Below the pieces are notes generated by a model. It did not search any database. It was not told the origin of the DNA and saw only the letters and a list, made by a program, of their open reading frames with translations. The translations under genes and the position numbers were made by a program. A DNA stretch of 42,883 nucleotides from assembly GCF_014237455.1 (NCBI RefSeq), contig NZ_JABZFL010000008.1, positions 1-42,883 of the forward strand, read 5' to 3'. Below, one piece after another: positions 16,987 to 25,514 of the stretch. This DNA is from Desulfobacula sp. (GTDB lineage: Bacteria > Desulfobacterota > Desulfobacteria > Desulfobacterales > Desulfobacteraceae). Numbering within the stretch: position 1 is the first letter of the stretch; each line of letters begins with the position of its first letter.

Positions 16987-18465
16987 CTATGAATCCTTTA
17001 TGGGAAGCGTAATAACAAAAGATGATCCCTGGCCTTCCTCACTGGACACATCCAACCACCCTCCATGTTCATTTATAATATTAAATGCGATACTCAATCC
17101 AAGGCCTGTTCCTTCCTCTTTGGTGGTAAAAAAAGGATTAAATATCTGTTCTTTGATTTCTTGAGGAATTCCTGGACCATCATCTATTATCCTGATCACA
17201 TCTACTTTTTTTAACGGCTCCACATGACTTTCTTCTTCATGGATAATGATCAAGCCGCTCTTATCCATTGCTTCACAGGCATTGATAATGATATTAACAA
17301 TCACCTCCTTGAGCTGTTCCGGATCTATGAAGGTATCGCTAAGAGGACGGTGCCGGATTAACCTTGTGGTCACATGATACGATTCTAATCGCTGTTCCAG
17401 AAGATGAAGGGCGTTGTCCACAACAATTGACGGGCTCATCCTTTTTATATTCAACTTGGGCGGGCGGGCAAATTCCAGAAAATTTTCAACAATTTTATTA
17501 ATCTGCTTTATTTCACCGGAGATAACATTGAAGTCTTCTTTCTGATACTTTGTAAAATCACATGACCGGTTCAATGAAAAGAGTCTCATTTTTACAGAGG
17601 TTAATGGATTGCGGATACTATGCGATGTTCCAGCAGCCAGTTTGCCTAACAACGCCATTTTTTCAGATTGCATCAGGGTTTCCCGGCTTCGCTTCAATTC
17701 CTGGTGAGTCTGTTCTGCATTTTCAATCAACCCATGGACACTTTGTTTTAAAGCAGCAACCTCATTTGTCGGGGATTTTGAGTTCCCCAGTCTGTCTGCC
17801 TCTGCCGCCAGTTTTCGAATGGGTCCCAATATATGGCGGGCAAAAATATAATTAATCAAAAGACTCAGTACAACAACTGTAATAATTGCCATAAGGGCAA
17901 CATATCTGAGATGATTGGATTCTATCCTGCTTGTTTTGATTGCGTCTGCAATCTTTTTTTTATGAAACGATTTAAACTGTTCGCATAACTCCATAATTTT
18001 AAAAAAATCTTGTCTTATATCCTTATGCAGGACAAATCCTTTATCATATTCACCTGCTTTATAAAGCTCGATGACTTGATCTTTGATCGTAACATAATAC
18101 TTATACTTGGATTCAATCTGGTCAACGGCATTTTTTTCCCATGGTTCTTCCACAAGGGACTTCACTGTTATAAAATATTCATCGAAAAGCAGCCGGTACC
18201 TGCTCAGCTGATCAATCCAGGCAGGGTCGTGGTCCAGCAAATAATACGATACAAGCCCTTTCTGGTTGACAAGGGATGTACCAAGGGCCTCAGCTGATTG
18301 ATAAATGACTATGTTTTTGTCAATAATGTCCTTGAAAATTTTTTCAGTCTTATACGTATACCAGACCATAAGTACCGCCCCAATAACAGTGATGCACAAA
18401 AGAACAGCATTGACCAGGTATACCCTGTTTTTAAGACTCAATTGAAGTATAAATTTATCTGTCAT
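16987..18465 (-). CDS. Membrane sensor histidine kinase, partner of the NtrC-type regulator
   Basis: This 492-residue kinase has a membrane segment at 16-36, an all-helical extracytoplasmic sensor of about 150 residues (resembling the four-helix-bundle sensors of chemoreceptors), a second membrane segment at 188-207, a HAMP-like linker, HisKA with phospho-acceptor His282 (GTSHSIRNPLTSVKM) and a complete HATPase domain (NIIINACEAM at 391-400, DDGPGIP, FFTTKEEGTGLGLS). The DHp motif (HSIRNPL) differs from the HEINNPLAI form of the other kinases in this window, which supports a separate NtrB-like lineage paired with the adjacent activator. The upstream CBS gene ends 8 bases before it. No strong ribosome-binding site is visible, suggesting coupled translation. 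Confidence 0.9.
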   Translation of the reverse strand: MTDKFILQLSLKNRVYLVNAVLLCITVIGAVLMVWYTYKTEKIFKDIIDKNIVIYQSAEALGTSLVNQKGLVSYYLLDHDPAWIDQLSRYRLLFDEYFITVKSLVEEPWEKNAVDQIESKYKYYVTIKDQVIELYKAGEYDKGFVLHKDIRQDFFKIMELCEQFKSFHKKKIADAIKTSRIESNHLRYVALMAIITVVVLSLLINYIFARHILGPIRKLAAEADRLGNSKSPTNEVAALKQSVHGLIENAEQTHQELKRSRETLMQSEKMALLGKLAAGTSHSIRNPLTSVKMRLFSLNRSCDFTKYQKEDFNVISGEIKQINKIVENFLEFARPPKLNIKRMSPSIVVDNALHLLEQRLESYHVTTRLIRHRPLSDTFIDPEQLKEVIVNIIINACEAMDKSGLIIIHEEESHVEPLKKVDVIRIIDDGPGIPQEIKEQIFNPFFTTKEEGTGLGLSIAFNIINEHGGWLDVSSEEGQGSSFVITLPIKDS

Positions 18466-18473
18466 CCCGGAAC

Positions 18474-19052
18474 CTATCGGATTTGATTCATTTTTCTTCC
18501 ATCAATGCAAATTTCTTTGAAAACATCTGTTAACCGTAAAATTCCGACAATATCTTCACCTCTTGTTACCAAAAGAGATTGATGATGCCCCATAATAAGC
18601 TGGTGAATGGCCACTCCCAAATTTGCATCTTCTTTGACATATTCTCCTGCTGTCAGGGTGTGCATGAGCTCTTTTACTTTTTGTTTGCCTGCCTTCCCGC
18701 GTATATCTTTTAACGGCTCATACCATAATTCATATTGTTCTAAAATGCCTTTCATAAATTGCGGGCTGAAACCGAAGTGAGACATGCCTGTCTGAGGAAA
18801 AGCCTTTTCTTTCGTAAACTGCTCGTATTTGGGTTCCAAAGACCGTATCACATCCAGCTGGCTGAGTTTGCCGACAACCTTGTTAGTTTTCTTTTCACAC
18901 ACCAGGATCGCCCGGTGCCTGTATTTATTTCTATCAAATTGTTCCTGGGCCTTTTCAAGTGCATCCAGTGCCTCTGACAACATGGCATCCTCGTGAACGG
19001 TGGCATACTCTGAAAGCGGAACCATTAAATCTTTTACCAGAATAGATTTCAT
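18474..19052 (-). CDS. Two-CBS-domain protein, partner of the second SLC13 permease module
   Basis: This 192-residue soluble protein has two CBS motifs, one N-terminal (VKDLMVPLSEYATVHEDAML ... HRAILVCEKKTNKVVGKLSQLDVIRSL) and one C-terminal (VKELMHTLTAGEYVKEDANL ... HHQSLLVTRGEDIVGILRLTDVF). It is a clear paralogue of the 188-residue protein at 14914-15480. Here it is separated from the SLC13 gene by a hybrid kinase and a receiver and lies directly upstream of the NtrB/NtrC-like pair, so it could pass energy-state information to the kinases as well as to transport. AAGGAGG lies 7 bases before the ATG. Confidence 0.87.
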   Translation of the reverse strand: MKSILVKDLMVPLSEYATVHEDAMLSEALDALEKAQEQFDRNKYRHRAILVCEKKTNKVVGKLSQLDVIRSLEPKYEQFTKEKAFPQTGMSHFGFSPQFMKGILEQYELWYEPLKDIRGKAGKQKVKELMHTLTAGEYVKEDANLGVAIHQLIMGHHQSLLVTRGEDIVGILRLTDVFKEICIDGRKMNQIR

Positions 19053-19086
19053 TTAATATCCTCCTTGCACTAAACCGTATTAAGTT

Positions 19087-19527
19087 TTATACATCTCCGC
19101 TTCTTCTTAAAAGAAACCTGACTTCAGCCTGCCGGATTCGTTCTTCCTGTTCGTCTTTTCGTTTCCTGGCATTTTCCATTTTGACTTTTATATCTTTAAA
19201 ATCAGCAGGCTTCATCAGGTAATCAAACGCACCCAGTTTCATTCCTTCCACTGCTGTTTCCGTTGATCCGTGTCCAGTCAGCAAAATGACTTCAACAATA
19301 GGATGGAGAATTTTTATCTGTCTTAAGGTATCGATCCCATCCATGCCCGGCATCCTGATATCCAGGATGACCACATCAATGGCTACATTTTCTAAAATCT
19401 TCAATGCATCCTTGCCGCTATAGGCAATGAACACTTTTTCACCCTGCCCTTCTAACCGCAGGGAAAACATTTCAACAAAATCTTTTTCATCATCAACTAT
19501 TAAAACTCTTGCAGGTATTTTTATCAT
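19087..19527 (-). CDS. Receiver-only response regulator
   Basis: This 146-residue CheY-like receiver has no output domain. The acidic pair is in VLIVDDEKDF, the phospho-acceptor Asp in VVILDIRMPGMDGID, the Thr in VILLTGHGS and the Lys in FDYLMKPADF; a basic, helical tail of about 30 residues follows. AAGGAG lies about 10 bases before the ATG. It stands between the hybrid kinase and the CBS protein in the minus-strand module and is a probable phosphate acceptor from the nearby kinases. Confidence 0.88.
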   Translation of the reverse strand: MIKIPARVLIVDDEKDFVEMFSLRLEGQGEKVFIAYSGKDALKILENVAIDVVILDIRMPGMDGIDTLRQIKILHPIVEVILLTGHGSTETAVEGMKLGAFDYLMKPADFKDIKVKMENARKRKDEQEERIRQAEVRFLLRRSGDV

Positions 19528-19555
19528 GTGAATTCACTCCTTTCTTTATAGTAGA

Positions 19556-20722
19556 TTATCGAGGTGTGTCATTATCTGTTTGATTTGTGTATTTCGGCAG
19601 ACTGAGTTGGAAACAAGTACACTCTCCCACCGTACTTGAGACATCTATTTTACCATTAAGATTTGAAATAATTTTATGGACCACAAATAACCCCAGGCCA
19701 GTCCCTTCATCAAAGGACTTGGTTGTAAAAAACGGATCAAATATTTTCCCCAAATTTTCTTTGGGTATCCCGATCCCGGTATCTTTAATTTCAAGAATGA
19801 TATCTTCATAAATTTCACGGGTGGACAGAGTAATGGACCCGTTTTCACTCAACGCATGAACAGCATTGCTCAAAAGATTCATCAAAACCTGTTGAATCTG
19901 ATAGGGATCACTCCAGACAATGTTTTTTTTCTTGTCGATTTCCCAATTAATGTTTATCTGTTTATTTTTTATTTCTCTTTTCAGCAGACCAAAAGTTTCA
20001 TACAGCAATGCCTTCAGGTTAACTTCGGAAAATTTCGATTCCGGTTTTTTGACATGCCCCAGAAGTTGATGGGTAATCTTGCGGGCTCGCTTAATACTTT
20101 TTTCAATTTTTTCTATCCCCATCAATAATGCATCTTTCTGGGAGAACATAGACATCTCCGGAGAGCTTACAACCTGTTTCATAAACCCGGCAGATTCGTT
20201 GATAATGGCCAGAGGGTTGTTGATTTCATGGGCAATGCCGGTGGACATGGTGCCAATAGATGCCAACCGTTCCGTATCAATCATTTTTTTTTCCAGCTTT
20301 GCCCGGTATTCAAATTCTTTTTGTTTTTCTTCTTCCAGCCGGGTCATTTCAAACGCCTGTTTGATTTTATTCACCAGATGATCAATTTCCACAGGTTTTG
20401 TCAAATAATCAAATGCACCGGATTTAATTCCTTCAATTCCATCCGAGACGGCAACATTGCCGGTTAAAAGGATTACCTGGATTTTTTCAAACTCCTGCTT
20501 AATGAGTCTTAGCGTATCAATTCCGCTGATCCCGGGCATTTTAACATCCAGAACCACCACATCCATGGGGTTTTGTTTAAGAATACCCAGGCACTCTTCC
20601 CCGCCAGAGGCCTGCACGGGTTTCAGCCCTCTTTTGGCAAGCCTTTTGGCGATTGTCCTCCTGAATCCCTCTTCATCATCCACAATAAGAAGGCGGAGTT
20701 TGTTATCATAGTGTTTGTTCAT
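19556..20722 (-). CDS. Cytoplasmic hybrid: receiver followed by histidine kinase
   Basis: In this 388-residue protein a receiver domain comes first (LRLLIVDDEEGF, phospho-acceptor Asp in VVVLDVKMPGISGID, Lys in FDYLTKPVEID), followed by a helical linker rich in Lys/Glu (about 125-155, likely coiled coil), HisKA with [18 protein letters not shown] and a full HATPase domain (LMNLLSNAVHAL, DTGIGIP, FFTTKSFDEGTGLGLF). It has no membrane segment, so it is switched by phosphorylation of its own receiver or by another protein rather than by an external ligand. The receiver-first order suits a phosphorelay intermediate. It follows the SLC13 gene by 13 bases. The DHp helix is very close to that of the degenerate kinase at 12038. 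Confidence 0.9.
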   Translation of the reverse strand: MNKHYDNKLRLLIVDDEEGFRRTIAKRLAKRGLKPVQASGGEECLGILKQNPMDVVVLDVKMPGISGIDTLRLIKQEFEKIQVILLTGNVAVSDGIEGIKSGAFDYLTKPVEIDHLVNKIKQAFEMTRLEEEKQKEFEYRAKLEKKMIDTERLASIGTMSTGIAHEINNPLAIINESAGFMKQVVSSPEMSMFSQKDALLMGIEKIEKSIKRARKITHQLLGHVKKPESKFSEVNLKALLYETFGLLKREIKNKQININWEIDKKKNIVWSDPYQIQQVLMNLLSNAVHALSENGSITLSTREIYEDIILEIKDTGIGIPKENLGKIFDPFFTTKSFDEGTGLGLFVVHKIISNLNGKIDVSSTVGECTCFQLSLPKYTNQTDNDTPR

Positions 20723-20735
20723 GCAACTATTTCCC

Positions 20736-22316
20736 CTAAATTAAACCCAGTATCTTCCACCATACTGCTGCAACCACTACTAAAACCGTCAACAAAATCG
20801 GCGTGGCAACCAAGCCGACCCTTGTCAGGTCAGATGATTTAAAATACCGGTAACTGTATGAAATGGCATTGGGAGGACAGCCGATAACCAGCAGCATGGC
20901 AAATGATGTGGCCATTCCCAGGCAAAGCGCCAGGACCACTGGATTAACCCCTTCAAGCTGTGCCATGGGGATAACAATGGGAAGGATCAAGGCGGCTGCG
21001 GCAACATTGGCCATGGCATTGGTTACCAGGGCTCCGAAAACACCCACACCAATGAAAAGAACCAGCCAACCTTTTCCCTGGATCAAAGGAAAGAATAAAT
21101 TGGCAAAATAATCTGCTGCTCCTGAATATCCCATGGCAAGCCCCAGTGAAATCCCGCCGCCAAATATAAACAGGGCGGTTCCCCATTCCAGGTTGTCATT
21201 GATATCTCTCCACTTTAATACTTTGAACAATACCAGGGCAGCCACCCCCAGCATGCCGGTTACGGAATAATCAATGCCATGGAGCCCCTTGGTCAGCCAG
21301 AAGGCAAAGGAAAGGCCAATAATGGCCAATGTTTTTTTCTCAAGTATTGTCATGGGACCCAAATCTTCATCAAACTCCGGCAACTTGTATTTTAGGTTTG
21401 GTCTATAAACCATGTATACAATTAATACGGCAATGGGCGTTGTAAGGATGGCCGCGGGCATGGCATACATTATCCACTCAAAAAAGGTAATCTCAATTCC
21501 GGTAAATTCTTTTAAAAAAGCCGCTGATACCATACAGCGCCCCCCTCCGATGAGGCTTCCCATGCCGCCGCAGGAACAGGCAAAGGGCAGGGACAGCATC
21601 ATGAACTTGGCCGTATTGGTGTGGGGTTCAATGCCGGCCGCCCGCATCAGGGGCAGCATGGTAACGATTCCTATGGCACAGGCGGCTGCATCATGCATGA
21701 ACGATGATGAAATCCCAAGCCCTATGGCAATAATAAAGGTAAATCGGGTAATACTGTTCCCGGCTTTTTTGATAATATAATATCCCAGCCGTTTGGTTAT
21801 GCCGGCCTTGTCAAGGGAAATGGCAAAAATAAGGCAGCACATGATAAAAATAACCACCGGGTGCATATAAGGCGCCCATGCATTTTTTACATCGGTAACC
21901 TGCATGACAACCAGGAAGACCCCGATGCAGATTGCGGTTATTTCCAAGGGGATGGGCTCGATTACAAATAATATCACAAGAACCGCAAGAATTGCCAGGA
22001 AGCGTTTTGCCTTTGGCGAAAGCCCGTCAACATAATCTACCCGGACCTTGTCTAAATTTAAATCTTTTGCTTTTTGATCTAAAAATTTTGCAGTAGCTTC
22101 AAGTGACCCCGGGGCCTTTGCCTTTAAAATATATGATTCTGTTTTTATTTCTCCTTCAGGAACAACAGCAAAATGTTCACTCACATTCTGCATGAGTATT
22201 TTGCCTTCATCGCCAGTAATCTTAAATTGTGTTCCTTCCGGCCTTGGCAGCAGGAAGACGATAACACCCACTAACAAAGCAGCACAGAGTTTAAATCCAT
22301 TTGTCTTATAAAACAT
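20736..22316 (-). CDS. SLC13/DASS-like anion permease with an extracytoplasmic insertion
   Basis: This 526-residue protein has about 11-12 membrane segments and matches the DASS/SLC13 family in layout. After the first membrane helix (about 8-24) comes a hydrophilic stretch of about 75 residues (28-103) before the next helix at about 105; by topology it should be outside the cytoplasmic membrane. The two signature sites read SSSFMHDAAACAIG and TNAMANVAAAALILP instead of the usual SNTxTA, again suggesting an altered substrate site. GCPPNAISYSYRYF near the end parallels GAAPNAIAYDSKQF of the other permease in this window. AAGGAG lies 7 bases before the ATG. It is embedded in a minus-strand operon with four kinases or hybrids, three receivers, a CBS protein and an NtrC-type regulator. 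The substrate is unknown. Confidence 0.82.
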   Translation of the reverse strand: MFYKTNGFKLCAALLVGVIVFLLPRPEGTQFKITGDEGKILMQNVSEHFAVVPEGEIKTESYILKAKAPGSLEATAKFLDQKAKDLNLDKVRVDYVDGLSPKAKRFLAILAVLVILFVIEPIPLEITAICIGVFLVVMQVTDVKNAWAPYMHPVVIFIMCCLIFAISLDKAGITKRLGYYIIKKAGNSITRFTFIIAIGLGISSSFMHDAAACAIGIVTMLPLMRAAGIEPHTNTAKFMMLSLPFACSCGGMGSLIGGGRCMVSAAFLKEFTGIEITFFEWIMYAMPAAILTTPIAVLIVYMVYRPNLKYKLPEFDEDLGPMTILEKKTLAIIGLSFAFWLTKGLHGIDYSVTGMLGVAALVLFKVLKWRDINDNLEWGTALFIFGGGISLGLAMGYSGAADYFANLFFPLIQGKGWLVLFIGVGVFGALVTNAMANVAAAALILPIVIPMAQLEGVNPVVLALCLGMATSFAMLLVIGCPPNAISYSYRYFKSSDLTRVGLVATPILLTVLVVVAAVWWKILGLI

Positions 22317-22390
22317 ATTTTCTCCTTAACCGTCAGCTATTGTTCAGCAACCGTTGTAAAATCCATTTATCACTCTATATGAGATCTTTT

Positions 22391-22789
22391 TTATTCTTCA
22401 AATTTGTGCTGATAGGCCTGTTTGATTTTTTCAATCAACTCCGCCAACTCACAGGGTTTGGTCAGATAATCAAATGCGCCTAGGGAGATCCCTTCCATAG
22501 CAGCTTCCTGTGAACCATGCCCTGTCAAAAAAATCACAGGCAGATCAGGTGCCATTTTTTTTATTATTTTTAAAACTTCAATCCCATCCATGTCTTCCAT
22601 TTTCAGATCCAGAACCACCACATCAAATTCATTTTTACGAAGAATTTGTATAGCCTCGGTACCGGAGAAAGCCTTGGTTGCGTGGATAGCCCGCTTTGAC
22701 AGCCTGTTGGCCAGAACATTTACATACCCTTTTTCATCGTCAACAAGCAGGACTTTGATGACAGTTTCGTCTTTACTATTCCGGCTCAT
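22391..22789 (-). CDS. Receiver-only response regulator
   Basis: This 132-residue CheY-like receiver has the acidic pair in VLLVDDEKGY, phospho-acceptor Asp in VVVLDLKMEDMDGIE, Thr in VIFLTGHGS and Lys in FDYLTKPCEL. A frame opening four codons earlier (22801) is possible, but GAGGGG lies about 5 bases before the ATG at 22789, so this start is preferred. It is one of two adjacent receivers directly downstream of the dCache kinase. Confidence 0.86.
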   Translation of the reverse strand: MSRNSKDETVIKVLLVDDEKGYVNVLANRLSKRAIHATKAFSGTEAIQILRKNEFDVVVLDLKMEDMDGIEVLKIIKKMAPDLPVIFLTGHGSQEAAMEGISLGAFDYLTKPCELAELIEKIKQAYQHKFEE

Positions 22790-22805
22790 GACACCCCTCA
22801 TTTGT

Positions 22806-23237
22806 TTAAGCCATCCGGCCTGAAATTTCCTTTATTCGGGCTTCAGTAATTTTTTCTTCATGTATTCTCTTCTTTTCCACAGCCTCATTGACCTTGGTTA
22901 CCAGCACATCAATGTCACAGGGCTTCATCAGGTAATCAAATGCGCCCAGTTTCATCCCGTCAATCGCTGTTTCAACCGTGGCATGACCGGTGAGCATGAT
23001 CACCTCCACAAGTGGAAATTTTTTTTTGATTTCAACCAAAGTTTCTATACCATCCATACCCGGCATTTTCACATCAAGAACCACCACCTCAAGGGATTTA
23101 TTGTTTTCAAGCGCCGCCAATGCCTCTTTTCCACTGTAAACAGCAGACACCTTTAACTCTCTTTTTTCGAGACGCTTGGTAATGGTATCCAGAAATGGTT
23201 TCTCATCATCTACGAGCAATAATTTTGTCTTGTTCAT
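22806..23237 (-). CDS. Receiver-only response regulator
   Basis: This 143-residue CheY-like receiver has the acidic pair in LLLVDDEKPF, phospho-acceptor Asp in VVVLDVKMPGMDGIE, Thr in VIMLTGHAT and Lys in FDYLMKPCDID, with a short charged helical tail. AAGGAG lies 8 bases before the ATG. It starts 11 bases after the dCache kinase stop and is the most likely first phosphate acceptor of that kinase. Its sequence is close to the receiver at 39276-39725, whose kinase is also a dCache paralogue. Confidence 0.88.
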   Translation of the reverse strand: MNKTKLLLVDDEKPFLDTITKRLEKRELKVSAVYSGKEALAALENNKSLEVVVLDVKMPGMDGIETLVEIKKKFPLVEVIMLTGHATVETAIDGMKLGAFDYLMKPCDIDVLVTKVNEAVEKKRIHEEKITEARIKEISGRMA

Positions 23238-23248
23238 GTTTATTCTCC

Positions 23249-24979
23249 TTAAATTTCTGATTCACTGTCATTATCTGTATCTTCAATTATTTCTTCCTGA
23301 AACGGTATCCATATGCGAAATTTGGTTCCAACACCCACCTGGCTGTGGACATCTATTTTACCACCCATTTTTTCAATAATGCCATAGCAGATGGATAGCC
23401 CGAGACCTGTGCCTTTGCCCACGGCTTTTGTGGTAAAAAAAGGATCAAATATCCTGTTAAGATTATTTTTAGGAATGCCGGGCCCGTCATCTTCCATGGA
23501 AATCACCAGTTTATTTTTTTCAATGGTACTGACCTTGGTTTTGATTTTTATTGTTCCCCCGGTTTTTTCCATGACGTCAATGGCATTATTGATTAAATTT
23601 AGAACTACCTGCTGCAATTCAGACGGAGATATCCTGATATAAGGAATTCCCTCATTCAGACTTGTTTCAATGATAACATTGTTATACCGCGCTATTTTGG
23701 CCGTAAGGGAAACCATTTCCATGATGACTTCATTGACCTGGACATCATTTATGGTGGAATCTGTTTTTCTGGCAAAGCTGAGCAGCTTATGGGTGATCTC
23801 TTTGCACCTTTTGCCCTGGGTGTTGATCTGACGCAGCGCCCGGTTGAATTCATCAAGATTCTCACATTCTTTTAAATCCTCTTCTTCAAGAAGATCCCCT
23901 ATCCATCCGGCCTCTTCAACCATTATGGCAACCGGATTGTTTATTTCATGGGCAATGCCTGCAGCAAGTTCACCAATCGTGGCCAGTTTTCCGCTTTCAA
24001 CAACCTGTTCGTTCATGACTTCGCTCTTTTTGTCTGCACTGGAAATAAGCTTTACAATATTTCTGGGAAGAGTGAACGCGACCGAAAGGATGGCAACGCA
24101 TCCGAAAATAAATATGACCAGGGCAAGAAGCTGTGTTTTCCATAAATCACGGAAGGCATCGTTCAAATCCTGACGAAACACCATTAACCAGTCAATATTT
24201 TTAAGTCTTGATGTCACACATAAATATTTATTCCCCAAGGCATCCTGTCTTTTCGCAAAAATCGCTTCATTTTTTTTATAACAATCACTATCCATCATCA
24301 ATGCAATAATTGATTGTTTGAGTCCCACATTCGTTTGGGTTTGCAATTGGCCTTTACTATTAATAAGAAAGGCGATGCCTGTTTTCCCGATATGAATATT
24401 CTCCACCAGGGAATTAAAGGCCCCGAAATTGATGGTCGACCGTAAAGTATAATTAGAACCATTTGATTTAACCTTGACGGCAATAATAAAATGAGGATGC
24501 CCCCTTAAACCGGCAAACACATCACTGATATAAAAAGGTTTCTCACTTGCTTTTATAAACCATTCAGCGTCTGAGTAATCCGCATTTTCAAATCTGAACG
24601 GGCCTTCATACGCAAACTGGATACCGTTTTCATTGACCAGTCCTAAATCTGTAAACACATCTCCATATTCTTTTTTTAATAATTCCAGGTTCTTTTGCAG
24701 GAATATCTTTGGTGATTGTTGTTTGCTGTCAAACTGCCGGGCCAGATATCGGATATTTCCTAGTTTTTCCGACAAAAAGGTATCAATATTCTGAGTGTGT
24801 TTTTGAACTAGTTCTGAAATGTGGGCCTGTATTTTTTCTGTATAGGTCAGGTTAAATCGATAAACAAGAATACCGGTAGTCAATATCATGGGGGTAAAAG
24901 AAACAACCAGTATCAAAACCATTATTTTTCTTGTCAATATATGATAAAATGCTTTCCGATCTATTAAGGATTGTTCCAT
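23249..24979 (-). CDS. dCache-type membrane sensor histidine kinase
   Basis: This 576-residue kinase has a membrane segment at about 18-39, an extracytoplasmic region of about 240 residues, a second membrane segment at about 285-308, HisKA (GELAAGIAHEINNPVAIMVEEAG) and a full HATPase domain (LNLINNAIDVM, DDGPGIP, FFTTKAVGKGTGLGLS). The extracytoplasmic part resembles double-Cache sensors: AEWFIKASEKPFYISDVFAG, HPHFIIAVKV and GKTGIAFLINSKG are typical stretches. Such domains bind small ligands such as organic or amino acids. It is the first gene of the minus-strand module, with a sigma-54-like promoter about 60 bases upstream. The kinase at 39758-41509 is a clear paralogue along its whole length. 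AAAGGA precedes the ATG. Confidence 0.9.
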   Translation of the reverse strand: MEQSLIDRKAFYHILTRKIMVLILVVSFTPMILTTGILVYRFNLTYTEKIQAHISELVQKHTQNIDTFLSEKLGNIRYLARQFDSKQQSPKIFLQKNLELLKKEYGDVFTDLGLVNENGIQFAYEGPFRFENADYSDAEWFIKASEKPFYISDVFAGLRGHPHFIIAVKVKSNGSNYTLRSTINFGAFNSLVENIHIGKTGIAFLINSKGQLQTQTNVGLKQSIIALMMDSDCYKKNEAIFAKRQDALGNKYLCVTSRLKNIDWLMVFRQDLNDAFRDLWKTQLLALVIFIFGCVAILSVAFTLPRNIVKLISSADKKSEVMNEQVVESGKLATIGELAAGIAHEINNPVAIMVEEAGWIGDLLEEEDLKECENLDEFNRALRQINTQGKRCKEITHKLLSFARKTDSTINDVQVNEVIMEMVSLTAKIARYNNVIIETSLNEGIPYIRISPSELQQVVLNLINNAIDVMEKTGGTIKIKTKVSTIEKNKLVISMEDDGPGIPKNNLNRIFDPFFTTKAVGKGTGLGLSICYGIIEKMGGKIDVHSQVGVGTKFRIWIPFQEEIIEDTDNDSESEI

Positions 24980-25036
24980 TGTGCTTTTCCTTTTTACACT
25001 TTTCCTTTCATCCTTCTACTATAACTATATCAAAGA

Positions 25037-25052
25037 TACAAGATACGTGCCA
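25037..25052 (-). promoter_or_regulatory. Sigma-54-like -24/-12 promoter of the dCache kinase operon
   Basis: Read on the minus strand the site is TGGCACGTATCTTGTA. The -24 half is a perfect TGGCACG and the spacing is right, but the -12 half is TTGT rather than TTGC, so this is a near match. It lies about 58 bases before the kinase start at 24979. Confidence 0.55.
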
Positions 25053-25108
25053 GGCAAAAAGCGGAGCCCATACAAGCGATAACCTATTAAAAAAACAAAA
25101 AAAGTGCC

Positions 25109-25157
25109 GTGTAAAAATATCTGACGGCATTGATATATATGTCAGTTATTTTTACAC
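25109..25157. promoter_or_regulatory. Near-perfect 17-base inverted repeat, candidate activator site
   Basis: The left arm GTGTAAAAATATCTGAC (25109-25125) and right arm GTCAGTTATTTTTACAC (25141-25157) pair at 16 of 17 positions around a 15-base centre. Each arm contains the 15-base element GTAAAAA-n-A-n-CTGAC also seen at 25389-25403 and 33846-33860. The dyad lies about 60-105 bases upstream of the left-facing sigma-54-like promoter, a usual distance for NtrC-type activator sites. Confidence 0.6.
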
Positions 25158-25367
25158 CTTGCAAAATAAGCCGACCAATAGTAAATAAATCGGTCTATGG
25201 CCGCTCTGAGTCACAAAACCTTAATAGCAAAAAAATAATAGCATATTCAGGCGTATCATTCACAGCATTTTCCGAAATAGATGTGGGAAAAATTTCGAGC
25301 CGAAATATTGGCATCACGAACAAGGCCATCAAAATAATCTGGTTTTGTTCTTCGAATATTTTCAAAA

Positions 25368-25406
25368 ATCGTTCTTTTTTTACATGCCGTAAAAAAACCT
25401 GACGAT
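25368..25406. promoter_or_regulatory. Candidate upstream activator dyad of the hydrogenase promoter
   Basis: TTTTTTTAC (25375-25383), a 5-base spacer and GTAAAAAAA (25389-25397) form a perfect 9-base dyad. It is extended by ATCGT (25368-25372) and ACGAT (25402-25406). The right half reads GTAAAAAAACCTGAC. Its centre is about 115 bases upstream of the -24 element at 25501. A very similar dyad precedes the trehalose operon (33827-33860). Confidence 0.6.
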
Positions 25407-25499
25407 CATCAAAATAAATGCCACTGCATCATTCCCCTTATTTAATTAAAAACTGTTTTATTTCAATCAGTTATGAATTCGTAAATTTATTATCTTTTT

Positions 25500-25514
25500 T
25501 GGCATATCTTTTGC
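25500..25514 (+). promoter_or_regulatory. Sigma-54 -24/-12 promoter of the hydrogenase operon
   Basis: The site reads TGGCATATCTTTTGC, followed by TTT: GG at 25501-25502 and GC at 25513-25514 with the obligatory 10-base spacing, close to the consensus TGGCAC-N5-TTGC. Transcription would begin near 25526 and leave a leader of about 150 bases. This implies control by an NtrC-type activator. Confidence 0.78.

Noticed and set aside
25327-25417. Direct repeats CATCAAAATAA, 80 bases apart
   Set aside because: Only 11 bases of low complexity in an AT-rich region; kept as a note in the intergenic entry and not as a separate repeat feature.
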